DNA of 64,000 bases from Frankia sp. QA3 (GCF_000262465.1 NZ_CM001489.1:971772-1035771); one strand, 5' to 3'. Positions 42,403-52,604 are shown, counted from the stretch's first letter. A program made the numbers and translations. Notes: generated from the sequence alone by a model not told the origin.

Positions 42403-43827
42403 TCAGGCCCAGCCCGCCGACCCCGGCTCGTCCGCCCGGTAGCCGCCCGGGGCGCCGTAGCCGCCGGCGTCGTCGGAATCGCGCGGGCCGGTGGGACGCG
42501 GCACCGGCCGGTGCCGCCTCGGGGCGCCCGCCGGGCCGCCGTAGCGGCCGCCGCCCGGCCCGCCCTCGTCCAGCGGTCCGGTCTCGTCCAGCTGCGCGGT
42601 CTCATGGCCGGTGACCGGGTCGAACTCCCCGGTGAACGGTTCGGCGTAGCGGCCGTCATAGGGCGCCGGCCGCGCCGGCCGGCCGTCGTTGCCGTAGCGC
42701 TGACCTGGGTAGTCGTAGTCGCCGTACTGGTCGTCGCCGTCCGGGTAGCCCCGCGGACCGGTCGGGTAGCCGTCGTGGCGGCCGCGGTCTGCCTGACGCT
42801 CGCGGTGGTCCCGGTCGTCGCGGTGGTCCCGGTCGCCGCGATGGTCCCGGTCGTCTCGGTGGTCCCGGTCGTCTCGGTGGTCCCGGTCGTCTCGGTGGTC
42901 CCGGTCGTCGTAGCCGTCCTGTTCTCGGGCCGCGTCGGCGTCGTCCGGGAGCAGCCCGCGCTGGGCGGCGTCGAGGTGCTTCATCCGGTCGAGCACCTCG
43001 TCCGCGGTCGGCTGTTCGATCGCGTCGACGAGCCGGCCGTCCGCGAGGAAGATCACCTCGTCCGAATAGGAGGCGGCCGTGGCGTCGTGCGTCACCATGA
43101 CGATCGTCTGCCCGAGCTCGGTGACCGAGTCCCGCAGGAACGACAGCACCTCGGCGCCCGAGCGGGAGTCCAGGTTGCCGGTCGGCTCGTCGGCGAAAAT
43201 GATCTCGGGTCGGGTGACGAGGGCGCGGGCACAGGCGACCCGCTGCTGCTGGCCGCCGGACAGCTCGCTCGGCCGGTGCCCCAGCCGGGGGGCCAGACCG
43301 ACCGCGTCGACGACGGTGCGCATCCACGCCTGGTCCGGGGAGCGGCCCGCGATGCTCAGCGGCAGCGTGATGTTCTCCGCCGCGGTCAGCGTCGGCAGCA
43401 GGTTGAACTGTTGGAAGATGAAACCGATCCGGTCCCGGCGCAGTCGGGTGAGCTCCTTGTCCGACAGCCGCGACAGGTCGACGTCGCCGATGAACACCCG
43501 CCCGCGGGTCACCGTGTCCAGGCCGGCCAGGCAGTGCATGAGCGTGGACTTGCCCGAACCCGACGGTCCCATGATCGCCGTGAAGCGACCGCGGGGGAAG
43601 TCCAGGTCGATCCCGCGCAGCGCCGTGACGGTGGTGTCCCCGGAGCCGTAGACCTTCGTCAGCCGGTCGGCCCGCGCCGCCGGGACCGCGCCGCCGGTCG
43701 CGGCGGGCTGATCGCGGCGGTCGTCCCCGCGCTCGGCGGCCCGCGCCACCCGCTGCGGGCGCCCGGGCGGAGCGCCCCTGCCCGCGTCCCGCCTCCCGCC
43801 TGGGGATGATTCGGTCCGTCGGGCCAT
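42403..43827 (-). CDS. ABC transporter ATP-binding protein, LolD/MacB-like, with repeat-rich tail
   Basis: A 474-aa ATPase. Walker A GPSGSGKS at 87-94, Q-loop FQQFNLLP, signature LSGGQ at 189-193, Walker B FADEPT at 211-216 and the switch His in MVTHD. Normal length for the family is about 230-250 aa; here an extra C-terminus of about 170 residues is Asp/Arg/His-rich (RDHRDD repeats) then Gly/Pro/Tyr-rich. ATG at 43827. The stop lies four bases before the permease start, so the two form an operon. The charged tail is unusual. Confidence 0.92.
   Translation of the reverse strand: MARRTESSPGGRRDAGRGAPPGRPQRVARAAERGDDRRDQPAATGGAVPAARADRLTKVYGSGDTTVTALRGIDLDFPRGRFTAIMGPSGSGKSTLMHCLAGLDTVTRGRVFIGDVDLSRLSDKELTRLRRDRIGFIFQQFNLLPTLTAAENITLPLSIAGRSPDQAWMRTVVDAVGLAPRLGHRPSELSGGQQQRVACARALVTRPEIIFADEPTGNLDSRSGAEVLSFLRDSVTELGQTIVMVTHDATAASYSDEVIFLADGRLVDAIEQPTADEVLDRMKHLDAAQRGLLPDDADAAREQDGYDDRDHRDDRDHRDDRDHRDDRDHRGDRDHRDDRDHRERQADRGRHDGYPTGPRGYPDGDDQYGDYDYPGQRYGNDGRPARPAPYDGRYAEPFTGEFDPVTGHETAQLDETGPLDEGGPGGGRYGGPAGAPRRHRPVPRPTGPRDSDDAGGYGAPGGYRADEPGSAGWA
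42795..42905. repeat. 18-base tandem repeat in the ATPase tail
   Basis: Six or seven units such as CGGTGGTCCCGGTCGTCT encode DRDHRD on the minus strand. They are in frame and probably varied by slippage. Confidence 0.9.
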
Positions 43828-44107
43828 CGTGACGTCCTCTCCTCGCGCGCTCGGCGCGTCTGCCGATGCCCCTGCCCGCCGCTGGGGGATAGGGCCGTCC
43901 CATCGTCCTATGTACGTGTATCGGCGCGCGGACTGCCGCTCTCGGCAGGGTGCGGCCACCGGCCGGTTGGCCCGGATCACCCCGATTGCGCCGTCGGAGT
44001 CCCCAACGACCGAGGGATGATCCGCATCTCGGGACCGATCCAGAAACCCCGGACACATCCCTCGTCCCACCGTCGTCCCCTGCGGGCCCGCCATCCCCTG
44101 CGGGAGC

Positions 44108-45082
44108 TCAGCCGTCCGCCTCGCAGACAGCCGGCGCCGTGTCGTCGAGGGGGACCGCGGGCGCCTGCCGGGGCAGCGGCGGCGGCGTGCCGCCGAACGC
44201 CGGGCACAGCGCCTGGTGGTGGCACCATGAGCACAGGCGGCTCGGGGTGGCCCGCCAGTCCCCGGTGCGGTGCGCCCGGTCGATCGCCGCCCACAGCGCC
44301 TCGATCCGCCGCTCGGTGGCCCGCAGGTCCGCCTCGTCCGGGGCGGCCCGCAGCCACGTGCGGTCGCCGAGGTAGTACAGGCGCAGCTCCCGGGGGATCA
44401 CGCCGCGGATCCGCCACAGCAGCAGGGCGTAGAACCTCATCTGGAACATCGCCGAACCCTCGAACGCCGGGCCCGGGGAGCGGCCGGTCTTGTAGTCGAC
44501 CACCCGCAGGGCCAGGCCCTGCGGGGTCGTCGCCTCGTCGAGCCGGTCCACGTAGCCGCGCAGTCGCAGCCCGGAGTCGAGCACATGCTCGACGTAGAGC
44601 TCGCGGGCCGACGGGGCGAGCCGGGCCGGATCCTCCAGCGCGAAGTACCCGGCGAGCAGCTCGCGCGCCGAATCCAGCCACGCGGCCAGCGCGGCCGGGT
44701 CGTCGAAGAGCGCCTCGACCGCCGGCTCCCGTTCGCGCAGCGCCTGCCAGGCCGGCTCGACCAGCGTGCGCGCCGCCTCGAGGGTCCGCCCGGCCGGGGG
44801 CAGGTCGAACAGGTTCTCCAGCACCGCGTGCACGACGGTCCCGCGGCTGGCCGCCTCGCTCGGCGGCTCGGGCAGCCGGTCGACGACCCGGAAGCGGTAG
44901 CGCAGCGGGCAGTTGACGAAGTCCGCCGCCCGCGACGGGGACAACGACCCGATCAGCGGCCGGTCGGCGCCCCGCGGCCCGCAGGGCGCAGGCCCGGCCG
45001 ACGCGTCGACGGCCGCCGGCGCGGTGGGCGGCGCCGGGGACCCGCTGGATGCCGCGGAACCGGGCGGCGGCGTCGTGGTCAT
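44108..45082 (-). CDS. RecB-family (PD-(D/E)XK) nuclease with Fe-S type cysteines
   Basis: A 324-aa protein. After a Pro/Ala-rich tail, SPSRAADFVNCPLRYRFR begins the Cas4/RecB-type fold; the catalytic GYVDRLDE and VVDYKTG (Asp, Lys) motifs are in the middle, and the C-terminus has CSWCHHQALCP, which with the early Cys gives four cysteines of an Fe-S cluster. Actinobacterial homologs lie upstream of the ARC-proteasome locus, as here. Its role is probably DNA repair. It is divergent from the site-2 protease gene. Confidence 0.88.
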   Translation of the reverse strand: MTTTPPPGSAASSGSPAPPTAPAAVDASAGPAPCGPRGADRPLIGSLSPSRAADFVNCPLRYRFRVVDRLPEPPSEAASRGTVVHAVLENLFDLPPAGRTLEAARTLVEPAWQALREREPAVEALFDDPAALAAWLDSARELLAGYFALEDPARLAPSARELYVEHVLDSGLRLRGYVDRLDEATTPQGLALRVVDYKTGRSPGPAFEGSAMFQMRFYALLLWRIRGVIPRELRLYYLGDRTWLRAAPDEADLRATERRIEALWAAIDRAHRTGDWRATPSRLCSWCHHQALCPAFGGTPPPLPRQAPAVPLDDTAPAVCEADG

Positions 45083-45395
45083 GAACCGACCCTAGAACCC
45101 GCCACCGACACTCCCGCGGGTCGGCCCCGGCCGGCGGCGGTCGACCCCCGCTGGTCCCGGCCGATGGCGGCCGACGCCCGTGGCGGTCCGGCGCGTGGGG
45201 TCCGGCGGGTGGCGGTCCGGCCGGTGGCGGCGTCGCCGGCGTGGCCCCGGTCGCCGGCGTGGCCCCGGTCGCTGGCGTCCGGGCGGGCACCGGCGCGCCC
45301 TGGCCGCCCTGGCCGGAGGCCCCCGGCCCCCCGCTGGTCACCGGCGCGGACAGGGCCGGCAGACGCGGCCGGATCTGGTCCGTAGCATCGGTTCC
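45083..45395. promoter_or_regulatory. Divergent intergenic region, repeat-rich
   Basis: This 313-base gap lies between the RecB-family gene and the site-2 protease gene and must hold both promoters. It contains imperfect short repeats (GTGGCGGTCCGG and GTGGCCCCGGTCG types). No promoter motif can be read with confidence. Confidence 0.5.
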
Positions 45396-46586
45396 ATGAC
45401 GGATCAGCGCGGTGGCGCCGGCTCGGATGCCCATGGCGGCACGGGTGGTGCGTCGCGGCATCCGGGTGAACGCCCGTCGGGAGTGATGATCGGGCGCATC
45501 CGAGGTGTCCCGATCATGGTGTCGCCGCTCGCGCTGATCTTCGCTCTGCTGGTGGCCTACCTGCTCTCCGGCTCCATCCGGGACCGGCTGCCGACCGCGT
45601 CGGACGGCCAGGTCCTCGCGATAGCCACGGTGATCTCCGTCGGTTTCCTGGTCTCCCTGCTCGTCCACGAGATCGGCCACTGCCTGACCGCGCTCGCCTT
45701 CGGTCACACCGTCCGCTCGGTGACGCTGCACGGGTTCGCCGGGTTCACCGAGTTCGAGCCCGAGCCCCGCAGCCCCGGCCGCGAGTTCCTCATCGCCTTC
45801 GTCGGTCCGGCGGCGAACGGTCTGCTCGCCGGGCTGTGCTACCTCGGCCTGCTCGGCATCGGTGACGACACCCACGTCGGGGTGGTGCTGCGGGATCTCG
45901 GGATCATCAACCTGGCGCTGTTCGTGTTCAACCTGGCCCCCGGTGTGCCGTTGGACGGCGGGAGGGTGGTCATCGCCGCCGTGTGGGCGGTGACCGGAGA
46001 CAAGCTGCGCGGGCTGCGGGCCGGCGCCTACGGCGGCTTCGTGGTGGCCGCGGGCATGGTCGTGTGGGGTACGACGATTTCCGGCGACAGCTTCGGCCTG
46101 TTCTACACGTATGCTCTGGCGGCGTTCCTGGCGTTCGCGGCATACCAGTCGCTGCGGGCGGCTCAGCTGCGCGGGCGGCTGCCAGGGCTGTCCGCCGGCC
46201 GGCTGGTGCGCCGGACGCTGCCCGTCGAGGGCGCCGTGCCGCTGGCGGAGGCGCTGCGGCGGGCCCAGGAGGTCGGCGCCACCGCCGTCGCGGTGATCGA
46301 CCGTGACGGTAACCCCATCAAGATCATGAATGGCTCGGCGGTCGACGCGCTGCCCGAGCATCGGAGGCCGTGGATGTCCGTGGACGAGGTGAGCCGGGCG
46401 ATCGCGCCCGGGATGGTGCTCGAGGCCGATCTGGAAGGCGAGGACCTGCTCGCCGCCGTGCAGCGCGTGCCCGCCTCGGAGTACCTGGTGCTGCAGCACG
46501 GCCGGCCGGTGGGCGTGCTCGCCATGGTCGACCTGGTCGCCCGCCTCGACCCGGCCGCCGCCGCGCGCATGGTGGCGCAGCGGTGA
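45396..46586 (+). CDS. Site-2 protease (M50) family protein with CBS domains
   Basis: A 396-aa membrane protease. HEIGH at 91-95 provides two zinc ligands and the catalytic Glu, and NLAPGVPLDGGR at 179-190 the third ligand (Asp187). About six membrane segments lie between 40 and 260, and the remainder resembles a CBS pair (VEGAVPLAEALRRA, ...GDLLAAVQRVPASEYLVL-like). Relatives are Rip-type regulators of intramembrane proteolysis. It overlaps the next gene by its stop codon. ATG at 45396. Confidence 0.9.
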   Translation: MTDQRGGAGSDAHGGTGGASRHPGERPSGVMIGRIRGVPIMVSPLALIFALLVAYLLSGSIRDRLPTASDGQVLAIATVISVGFLVSLLVHEIGHCLTALAFGHTVRSVTLHGFAGFTEFEPEPRSPGREFLIAFVGPAANGLLAGLCYLGLLGIGDDTHVGVVLRDLGIINLALFVFNLAPGVPLDGGRVVIAAVWAVTGDKLRGLRAGAYGGFVVAAGMVVWGTTISGDSFGLFYTYALAAFLAFAAYQSLRAAQLRGRLPGLSAGRLVRRTLPVEGAVPLAEALRRAQEVGATAVAVIDRDGNPIKIMNGSAVDALPEHRRPWMSVDEVSRAIAPGMVLEADLEGEDLLAAVQRVPASEYLVLQHGRPVGVLAMVDLVARLDPAAAARMVAQR

Positions 46587-47536
46587 CCGCTCCCGACCTT
46601 CGCCCCAGCCCCACCGGCGCGGCCCATCGGCGAGGACCGTTCACCAAGGGCGACCGGGTGCAGCTCACCGATCCCAAGGGGCGTAAGCACACCGTCGTCC
46701 TGGAACCGGGCAAGCAGTTCCACACCCACCGCGGCGCCGTCGAGCACGACGCGCTGCTCGGCCAGCCCGAGGGCATCGTCGTCACCAGCACCGGCGGCAC
46801 CGACTACCTTGCGCTGCGCCCCCTGCTCGTCGACTTCGTGCTGTCCATGCCCCGCGGGGCGACCGTCGTCTACCCCAAGGACGCGGCCCAGATCGTCACC
46901 TACGCGGACATCTTCCCCGGGGCCCGGGTGCTCGAGGCCGGCGTCGGTTCGGGCGCGCTGTCCTGCTCCCTGCTGCGCACCATCGGCGATGCGGGGCGGC
47001 TGGTCTCCTACGAGCGGCGGGAGGACTTCGCCGCCATCGCCCAGCGCAACATCGAGACGTTCTTCGGCGGTCCGCATCCGGCGCACACGGTGATCGTCGG
47101 CGACCTGGCCGAGACGACCGAGCGGGACATCGACCGGGTCGTCCTCGACATGCTCGCGCCCTGGGACGTCGTGGACGCCGTCAGCGCGGCGCTCGTGCCC
47201 GGTGGGGTGGTCTGCGCCTACGTCGCCACCACGACGCAGCTGTCCCGCATCGTGGAGACCCTGCGGGCGCACGGCACGTTCGCCGAGCCCGCCGCCTGGG
47301 AGACGATGATGCGGGACTGGCATGTCGAGGGCCTTGCGGTCCGCCCCGGCCACCGCATGGTCGGCCACACGGGCTTCCTCGTCACCGCGCGCCGCCTCGC
47401 CGACGGGGTCACCCCCCCGGTCCGCCGCCGGCGGCCAGCGAAGGGCGCCCTCGGCGAGCCGGTCGCCGTGGCCCCTCCCGGTGCGCAGCCCTCGGCCGAC
47501 GGGACCGCGGAGGACGGGATCAACTCCGCCGACTAG
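46583..47536 (+). CDS. trmI: tRNA (adenine-N1-)-methyltransferase TrmI
   Basis: A 317-aa enzyme that makes m1A58 in the T-loop of tRNAs using SAM. A short beta-rich N-terminal domain (FTKGDRVQLTDPKGRKHTVVL) is followed by the Rossmann domain: PKDAAQIVTYADIFPGARVLEAGVGSG with the SAM loop at 118-124, VVLDMLAPWDVV (motif IV) and ETMMRDWHVEGLAVRPGHRMVGHTGFL, both conserved in TrmI. It starts with GTG at 46583, which overlaps the TGA of the protease gene (GTGA), so the genes are coupled. Confidence 0.94.
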   Translation: MTAPDLRPSPTGAAHRRGPFTKGDRVQLTDPKGRKHTVVLEPGKQFHTHRGAVEHDALLGQPEGIVVTSTGGTDYLALRPLLVDFVLSMPRGATVVYPKDAAQIVTYADIFPGARVLEAGVGSGALSCSLLRTIGDAGRLVSYERREDFAAIAQRNIETFFGGPHPAHTVIVGDLAETTERDIDRVVLDMLAPWDVVDAVSAALVPGGVVCAYVATTTQLSRIVETLRAHGTFAEPAAWETMMRDWHVEGLAVRPGHRMVGHTGFLVTARRLADGVTPPVRRRRPAKGALGEPVAVAPPGAQPSADGTAEDGINSAD

Positions 47537-47772
47537 GCAACCCAGGCCCTGGATCAGGCCGGGGCCGGCGGGTGTGGGGCCCGCACGGGGGGCTGCGGGC
47601 GAGGGCTGACTCCGCCCCTGGCCCGAGTGGCCTCGCGGCGAGTGATTCCTGAGCGAGCAGTCGCCGCGGGCGCTGATCGGGTGACTCGGGAGACGGGGTT
47701 GCCCCGGGCTCGGGGCGAGCCACCGATCATCGGATATTCGTGTGTTTCGGTGACTAGCCGCGCACGGAGTCA

Positions 47773-47860
47773 CGCCGAGGCCTGGATACGGTTTTCGGCC
47801 CGACAACCGTGCCGAAGCCTCGGCGCGATCTGGCCGCGATCTGGCCGGGAATCACGCTGG
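47773..47860. repeat. Dispersed palindromic repeat, copy 2
   Basis: CGCCGAGGCCTGGATACGGTT at 47773 onward pairs with AACCGTGCCGAAGCCTCGGC ending at about 47824. The tail GCGATCTGGCCGCGATCTGGCC follows, with a partial direct repeat. The flank before it, CGGAGTCACGC, is also shared with copy 3. It lies between trmI and the ferredoxin gene. Confidence 0.85.
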
Positions 47861-47946
47861 CATGCCGGCAGGGTCCGACGAGCCCTGGCCGGGGTCACGA
47901 GGACGGTGCGGAACCGCTCGTCCGGTGGCCGGATCGCCCCGCGACG

Positions 47947-48270
47947 TCAGCTCAGGGGGCCGCCGGCCTCCAGGGTGCCGTCCGGGCGCTCGACGTAGAT
48001 GCACGTCCCCGGACACTCGTCGGCCGCGTCGACGACCGCGTCCACGACGGGGAGGGGGATTGGCACGTACGCTCCTGCGGCTGTCTGGAGCTCGCCGACC
48101 TCATCCTTGACGTAGGCCAGCCCGTCGACGTCGAACTCGAAGACGCTCGGGGCGAGCTGGACGCACAGACCGTCGCCGGTGCAGGCGTTCTGGTCGACCC
48201 GCACGCGCAGGCCTGCCGAAACGCCCGGCTTCGCTGGAGTTGCCACAGGGCTCCGATCTTCTGTCACCAT
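47947..48270 (-). CDS. Ferredoxin, 3Fe-4S type
   Basis: A 107-aa ferredoxin. Cys30 and Cys36 (CTGDGLC) and Cys86 in CPG-C form the usual three-Cys pattern of small actinobacterial ferredoxins, with an extra Cys90; an Asp in the loop (D33) often accompanies 3Fe-4S clusters. They donate electrons to cytochromes P450 and similar. This gene is commonly found upstream of arc in actinobacteria. ATG at 48270. It is divergent from arc. Confidence 0.9.
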   Translation of the reverse strand: MVTEDRSPVATPAKPGVSAGLRVRVDQNACTGDGLCVQLAPSVFEFDVDGLAYVKDEVGELQTAAGAYVPIPLPVVDAVVDAADECPGTCIYVERPDGTLEAGGPLS

Positions 48271-48389
48271 GGCACCGTAACCCGCTGTTTACGGCAAAGC
48301 TTGGCCGTCCTTGCGCGACCGGCCTGCCAGCGGCGGTCACAACGGTAGTGTGGGTGCGTCCCGGTCAGCACGGGGGAGGTGGAGGCGCA

Positions 48390-50195
48390 GTGTCCGGTCC
48401 CCGTTCGGGCTCTGGCTCCGGTGGGAGCACGGGTCGTCCAGGTGATGCCGAATCACGGCGGTCGGCGTACGAGAAGGAAGCACACGAGCTCACGACGCAG
48501 GTCGCCTTCCTGGAAGAGGAAGTGGCCATGCTGCGGCGTAGGTTGTCCGAATCGCCCAGGCAGGTCAGGGTGCTGGAGGAACGCCTCGCGGAGGTTCAGG
48601 CCGAGCTGTCGTCCGCCACGGGACAGAACGACAGACTCGTCGCCACCCTCCGGGAGGCGCGCGACCAGATCGTCACCCTGAAGGAGGAGGTCGACAGACT
48701 CGCGCAGCCGCCCAGCGGCTACGGGATCTTCGTCTCCCGGTATGACGACGGCACCGTCGACGTGTTCACTCAGGGCAGAAAGCTCCGGGTGACCGTGTCG
48801 CCGAGTGTCGACGTCGGATCGCTCCTGCCTGGCCAGGAGGTCATGCTCAACGAGGCCCTCAACGTCGTCGAGGCGCGCTCGTTCGAGCGGCAGGGCGAGA
48901 TCGTCCTGCTCAAGGAAGTCCTCGAAAGCGGTGACCGAGCACTGGTGGTCGGTCATACCGACGAGGAGCGGGTGGTCATGCTGGCCCAGCCGCTGCTCGA
49001 CGGTCCGATCCGCGCAGGGGACTCGTTGTTGATCGAGCCCCGCTCCGGCTACGCCTTCGAGCGGGTCCCGAAGTCCGAGGTCGAGGAGCTCGTGCTCGAA
49101 GAGGTCCCCGACATCGGGTACGAGCAGATCGGCGGGCTGAAGAGCCAGATCGAGTCGATCCGCGACTCGGTGGAGTTGCCGTTCCTGCACAAGGATCTCT
49201 ACCGGGAGCATCAGCTCAAGCCGCCGAAGGGTGTGCTGCTCTACGGCCCGCCCGGCTGTGGCAAGACGCTGATCGCGAAGGCGGTCGCCAACTCGTTGGC
49301 CAAGAAGGTTGAGGCGATCACCGGCCAGGGCAACGGCCGGGCGTTCTTCCTCAATATCAAGGGCCCCGAGCTGCTCAACAAGTTCGTCGGCGAGACCGAG
49401 CGGCAGATCCGGCTGGTGTTCCAGCGGGCGCGCGAGAAGGCATCCGAGGGGATGCCGGTGATCGTGTTCTTCGATGAGATGGACTCGATCTTCCGGACCC
49501 GCGGCTCGGGTGTGTCCTCGGACGTGGAGAACACGATCGTTCCGCAGCTGCTCAGCGAGATCGACGGCGTCGAGCAGCTCGAGAACGTCATCGTGATCGG
49601 CGCGTCCAACCGCGAGGACATGATCGACCCGGCGATCCTGCGGCCGGGCCGGCTCGACGTGAAGATCAAGGTGGAGCGCCCCGACGCCGAGGCGGCTCGC
49701 GACATCTTCGCGAAGTACGTCCTGCCCAGCCTGCCGCTCTACCCGGAGGACCTCGCCGAGTTCGAGGGCAACCGAGATGCCACGGTCGCCGCGATGATCC
49801 AGCGCGTTGTCGAGCGGATGTACGCGGAGAGCGAGGAGAACCGCTTCCTCGAGGTGACCTACGCCAACGGCGACAAGGAGGTCCTGTACTTCAAGGACTT
49901 CAACTCGGGCGCGATGATCGAGAACATCGTTGCCCGCGCCAAGAAGATGTCGGTCAAGGCGCACATCGAGGGCGGTCTCAAGGGTCTGCGCATGCAGTAC
50001 CTGCTCGCTGCCTGCTTGGACGAGTTCAAGGAGAACGAGGACCTGCCGAACACGACCAACCCGGACGACTGGGCCCGGATCTCCGGCAAGAAGGGCGAGC
50101 GGATCGTCTACATCCGTACGCTCGTCACCGGGACGAAGGGCACCGAGGCCGGCCGCTCCATCGACACCATCGCGAACACCGGCCAGTACCTGTAA
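48390..50195 (+). CDS. arc: Proteasome-associated ATPase ARC/Mpa
   Basis: A 601-aa AAA ATPase that binds pupylated proteins and threads them into the 20S core. Residues about 27-105 form the N-terminal coiled coil that captures Pup; the OB-type double domain follows (about 110-230); the AAA module has Walker A GPPGCGKT at 286-293, Walker B VFFDEMDS at 359-366 and the [20 protein letters not shown] arm. The C-terminus GQYL is the gate-opening tail. GTG at 48390 follows GGGGGAGGTGGAGG. It is the first proteasome gene here. Confidence 0.97.
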   Translation: MSGPRSGSGSGGSTGRPGDAESRRSAYEKEAHELTTQVAFLEEEVAMLRRRLSESPRQVRVLEERLAEVQAELSSATGQNDRLVATLREARDQIVTLKEEVDRLAQPPSGYGIFVSRYDDGTVDVFTQGRKLRVTVSPSVDVGSLLPGQEVMLNEALNVVEARSFERQGEIVLLKEVLESGDRALVVGHTDEERVVMLAQPLLDGPIRAGDSLLIEPRSGYAFERVPKSEVEELVLEEVPDIGYEQIGGLKSQIESIRDSVELPFLHKDLYREHQLKPPKGVLLYGPPGCGKTLIAKAVANSLAKKVEAITGQGNGRAFFLNIKGPELLNKFVGETERQIRLVFQRAREKASEGMPVIVFFDEMDSIFRTRGSGVSSDVENTIVPQLLSEIDGVEQLENVIVIGASNREDMIDPAILRPGRLDVKIKVERPDAEAARDIFAKYVLPSLPLYPEDLAEFEGNRDATVAAMIQRVVERMYAESEENRFLEVTYANGDKEVLYFKDFNSGAMIENIVARAKKMSVKAHIEGGLKGLRMQYLLAACLDEFKENEDLPNTTNPDDWARISGKKGERIVYIRTLVTGTKGTEAGRSIDTIANTGQYL

Positions 50196-50221
50196 CGGCC
50201 GGCGGACCACGCCGCGCGGTT

Positions 50222-50256
50222 CCACCGCGGTCACACTGACGGTGTGACCGCGGTGG
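50222..50256 (+). terminator. Strong hairpin after arc
   Basis: CCACCGCGGTCACAC pairs perfectly with GTGTGACCGCGGTGG across a TGACG loop, 26 bases after the arc stop. No T-tract follows, as is common in this GC-rich DNA. Confidence 0.7.
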
Positions 50257-50274
50257 GCGGCACGTCCTGCACTC

Positions 50275-50308
50275 CGGCGCCCGGGACCCCAAGCGGTCCC
50301 GGGCGCCG
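50275..50308 (+). terminator. Second hairpin after arc
   Basis: CGGCGCCCGGGACC pairs perfectly with GGTCCCGGGCGCCG across a CCAAGC loop. With the first hairpin 19 bases upstream it forms a tandem terminator-like structure separating arc from dop. Confidence 0.65.
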
Positions 50309-50325
50309 CGGCATGCGCGGGACGC

Positions 50326-50575
50326 CGCGGCCACCCACCTGTGAGGTCGCGGCCACCCACCTGTGAGGTACAGCCCCCCACACGGCAGGAGGCCGCCTGC
50401 CGTGTGGCGCTGCCCTCGCCGGGCTGCGGTCCGCCCCTGAGACTGCGGTCCGCCCCTGAGGCGGTGGCTCGCTTCTGAGGCTGTGGCCGTGTCGCTGAGG
50501 CTGTGGCCCTGTCGGTGAGGCTGTGGCGTGTCGCTGAGGCTGTGGCCCTGTCGGTGAGGCCGCGCGGCCTCGTTC
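50326..50575. repeat. Two tandem-repeat tracts between arc and dop
   Basis: First, a 22-base unit ending in CACCTGTGAGGT is present twice (about 50327-50369). Second, five or six units of the GAGGCTGTGGCCCTGTCGGT type follow (about 50455-50565). No gene is recognised in the gap 50196-50837; the long minus frames there merely read through these repeats. Confidence 0.8.
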
Positions 50576-50837
50576 GTGCGGCTGCGGCCCACTGAGGAGG
50601 GCCGTCGCCGAGGTGCGCCGCCACCTGCATGGGGTGCCACCCGCGGGCCGGTTGCGGCGCGATTCGGCCCGGCCCAGGGTGCCCCCGATCGGGGGATCCC
50701 CGGGCCCCGGGCGGGTCCGGGTCGGATGTTCGCGGCGCGGATCTGTGTAGCCCGGGAGGGGACCGCCCGCATCGCCCAGAACAAACAAGCCGGACGTCCG
50801 GCTAACCGACCGCCCGCGCAGCACCTACGCTTGCAGA

Positions 50838-52355
50838 GTGAGCGCGCGCCGGATCATGGGAATCGAGACCGAGTACGGAGTGTCGGTGCCCGGTCAGCCG
50901 AACACCAATCAGATGTTGGCCTCGTCGTTGGTGGTGAACTCCTATGCCAACCGAACGTCGGCCTCGGGCAGTCGCGCCCGGTGGGACTTCGAAGAGGAAT
51001 CGCCGCTGCGGGACGCGAGAGGCTTCGAGCTGCCCCGGGAGCCCGCGGTCGATCCCAGCGCGCCTGCCAACGAGGACGACCTGGGCCTCGCCAACGTCAT
51101 CCTGACCAACGGGGCGCGGCTCTATGTCGATCACGCGCATCCGGAGTTCTCCTCGCCCGAGGTCACCAACCCGCGTGACGTCGTGCTGTGGGACAAGGCC
51201 GGTGAAAGGGTGATGGCGGAGGCGGCGCGGCGCGCCCTGACGGTGCCGGGCTCGAAGCCCGTGAACCTGTACAAGAACAACACCGACAACAAGGGCGTCT
51301 CCTACGGCTGCCACGAGAACTACCTCATGGCCCGGTCGACCCCGTTCGGGGAGATCGTCCGCAACCTCACCCCGTTTTTCGTCTCCCGCCAGGTCGTCTG
51401 CGGTGCCGGCCGGGTCGGCCTCGGTGTAGACAGCCGCGCGGCCGGCTTCCAGATCAGCCAGCGGGCCGACTTCTTCGAGGTCGAGGTGGGCTTGGAGACG
51501 ACGCTGAAGCGGCCGATCATCAACACCCGCGACGAGCCGCACGCCGACCCGGAAAAGTACCGCCGGCTGCACGTCATCATCGGCGACGCGAACATGAGCG
51601 AGGTCGCCACCTACCTGAAGGTGGGGACGACGTCGCTGGTCCTCGCCATGATCGAGGATGGCTGGTTCAGCGTCGACCTGTCCGTGGACGGCCCGGTGGC
51701 GGCGCTGCGGGCGATCTCGCACGACCCCTCGCTCAAGCACCTGGTGACGCTGCGCGACGGGCGGAAGATGACCGGCGTCCAGCTGCAGATGGAGTACTTC
51801 GAGCAGGCCCGCAAGTACGTGGAGAACCGGTTCGGTTCGGACGTCGACCCGCAGACCGCCGACATCCTCTCCCGCTGGGAGTCGGTCCTCGGCCGCCTCG
51901 AGGTGGACCCGATGAGCTGCGCCCGGGAACTCGACTGGGTCGCCAAGCTGTCGATCCTGGAGGGGTACCGCTCGCGTGACAGCCTGGACTGGGATTCGCC
52001 CCGCCTGGAGCTCGTCGACCTGCAGTACCACGACGTGCGGCCGGACAAGGGTCTGTACAACCGCCTGGTCGCCCGGGGCCGGTTCGATCTGGTCGTCAGC
52101 GAGGACGAGGTGACTCGGGCGATGACCGAGCCGCCGGAGGACACTCGGGCGTTCTTCCGTGGCCGCTGCCTCGCCCGCTACCCGCAGCAGGTCGCCGCGG
52201 CGTCCTGGGACTCGGTCATCTTCGACATCGGCCGGGACTCGCTGCAGCGGGTGCCGACGCTGGAGCCGCTGCGGGGGACCAAGGCACACGTGGGCGAGCT
52301 GCTGGACCGCTGCGCCACCGCCACGGACCTGGTCGACGCGTTGGCCGGCCGCTGA
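50838..52355 (+). CDS. dop: Deamidase/depupylase Dop
   Basis: A 505-aa Pup-processing enzyme of the carboxylate-amine ligase fold. MGIETEYG (residues 7-14) has the metal-binding Glu, and [13 protein letters not shown] the catalytic Asp (98). The conserved loop unique to Dop, absent in PafA, lies at about 40-80; [20 protein letters not shown] and [12 protein letters not shown] are shared with PafA. Dop removes Pup from substrates; its Gln deamidation is not needed since Pup here ends in Glu. GTG at 50838. Confidence 0.96.
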   Translation: MSARRIMGIETEYGVSVPGQPNTNQMLASSLVVNSYANRTSASGSRARWDFEEESPLRDARGFELPREPAVDPSAPANEDDLGLANVILTNGARLYVDHAHPEFSSPEVTNPRDVVLWDKAGERVMAEAARRALTVPGSKPVNLYKNNTDNKGVSYGCHENYLMARSTPFGEIVRNLTPFFVSRQVVCGAGRVGLGVDSRAAGFQISQRADFFEVEVGLETTLKRPIINTRDEPHADPEKYRRLHVIIGDANMSEVATYLKVGTTSLVLAMIEDGWFSVDLSVDGPVAALRAISHDPSLKHLVTLRDGRKMTGVQLQMEYFEQARKYVENRFGSDVDPQTADILSRWESVLGRLEVDPMSCARELDWVAKLSILEGYRSRDSLDWDSPRLELVDLQYHDVRPDKGLYNRLVARGRFDLVVSEDEVTRAMTEPPEDTRAFFRGRCLARYPQQVAAASWDSVIFDIGRDSLQRVPTLEPLRGTKAHVGELLDRCATATDLVDALAGR

Positions 52356-52397
52356 GCCGACCGGCGCGGCCGGTTCCCGCCGCCCTCGGCCAGCGGC

Positions 52398-52453
52398 CCG
52401 CGCCGGGCCGACCGCGCCGGGCCGACCGCGCCGGGCCGACCGCGCCGGGCCGG
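52398..52453. repeat. 14-base tandem repeat after dop
   Basis: About four units of CGCGCCGGGCCGAC follow the dop stop, in the 249-base gap before pup. Confidence 0.85.
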
Positions 52454-52604
52454 TGATTGCTGCCTGCTGACCTGCGCGCGTTGCGCCCTGGGCGGACGTC
52501 GCGACGAGACGGTCAGTTCGTGATGGAGTGGACCTCTCACCGATCCGGCTGATGGTGTCGGTGGGGCGGGATAGTGTCGCGCCAGGCGATCGAAGGAGGG
52601 CTTC

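Noticed and set aside
48453..50630. 725-codon minus-strand frame opposite arc
   Set aside because: arc has every AAA motif on the plus strand; this frame is its mirror and then reads through intergenic repeats.
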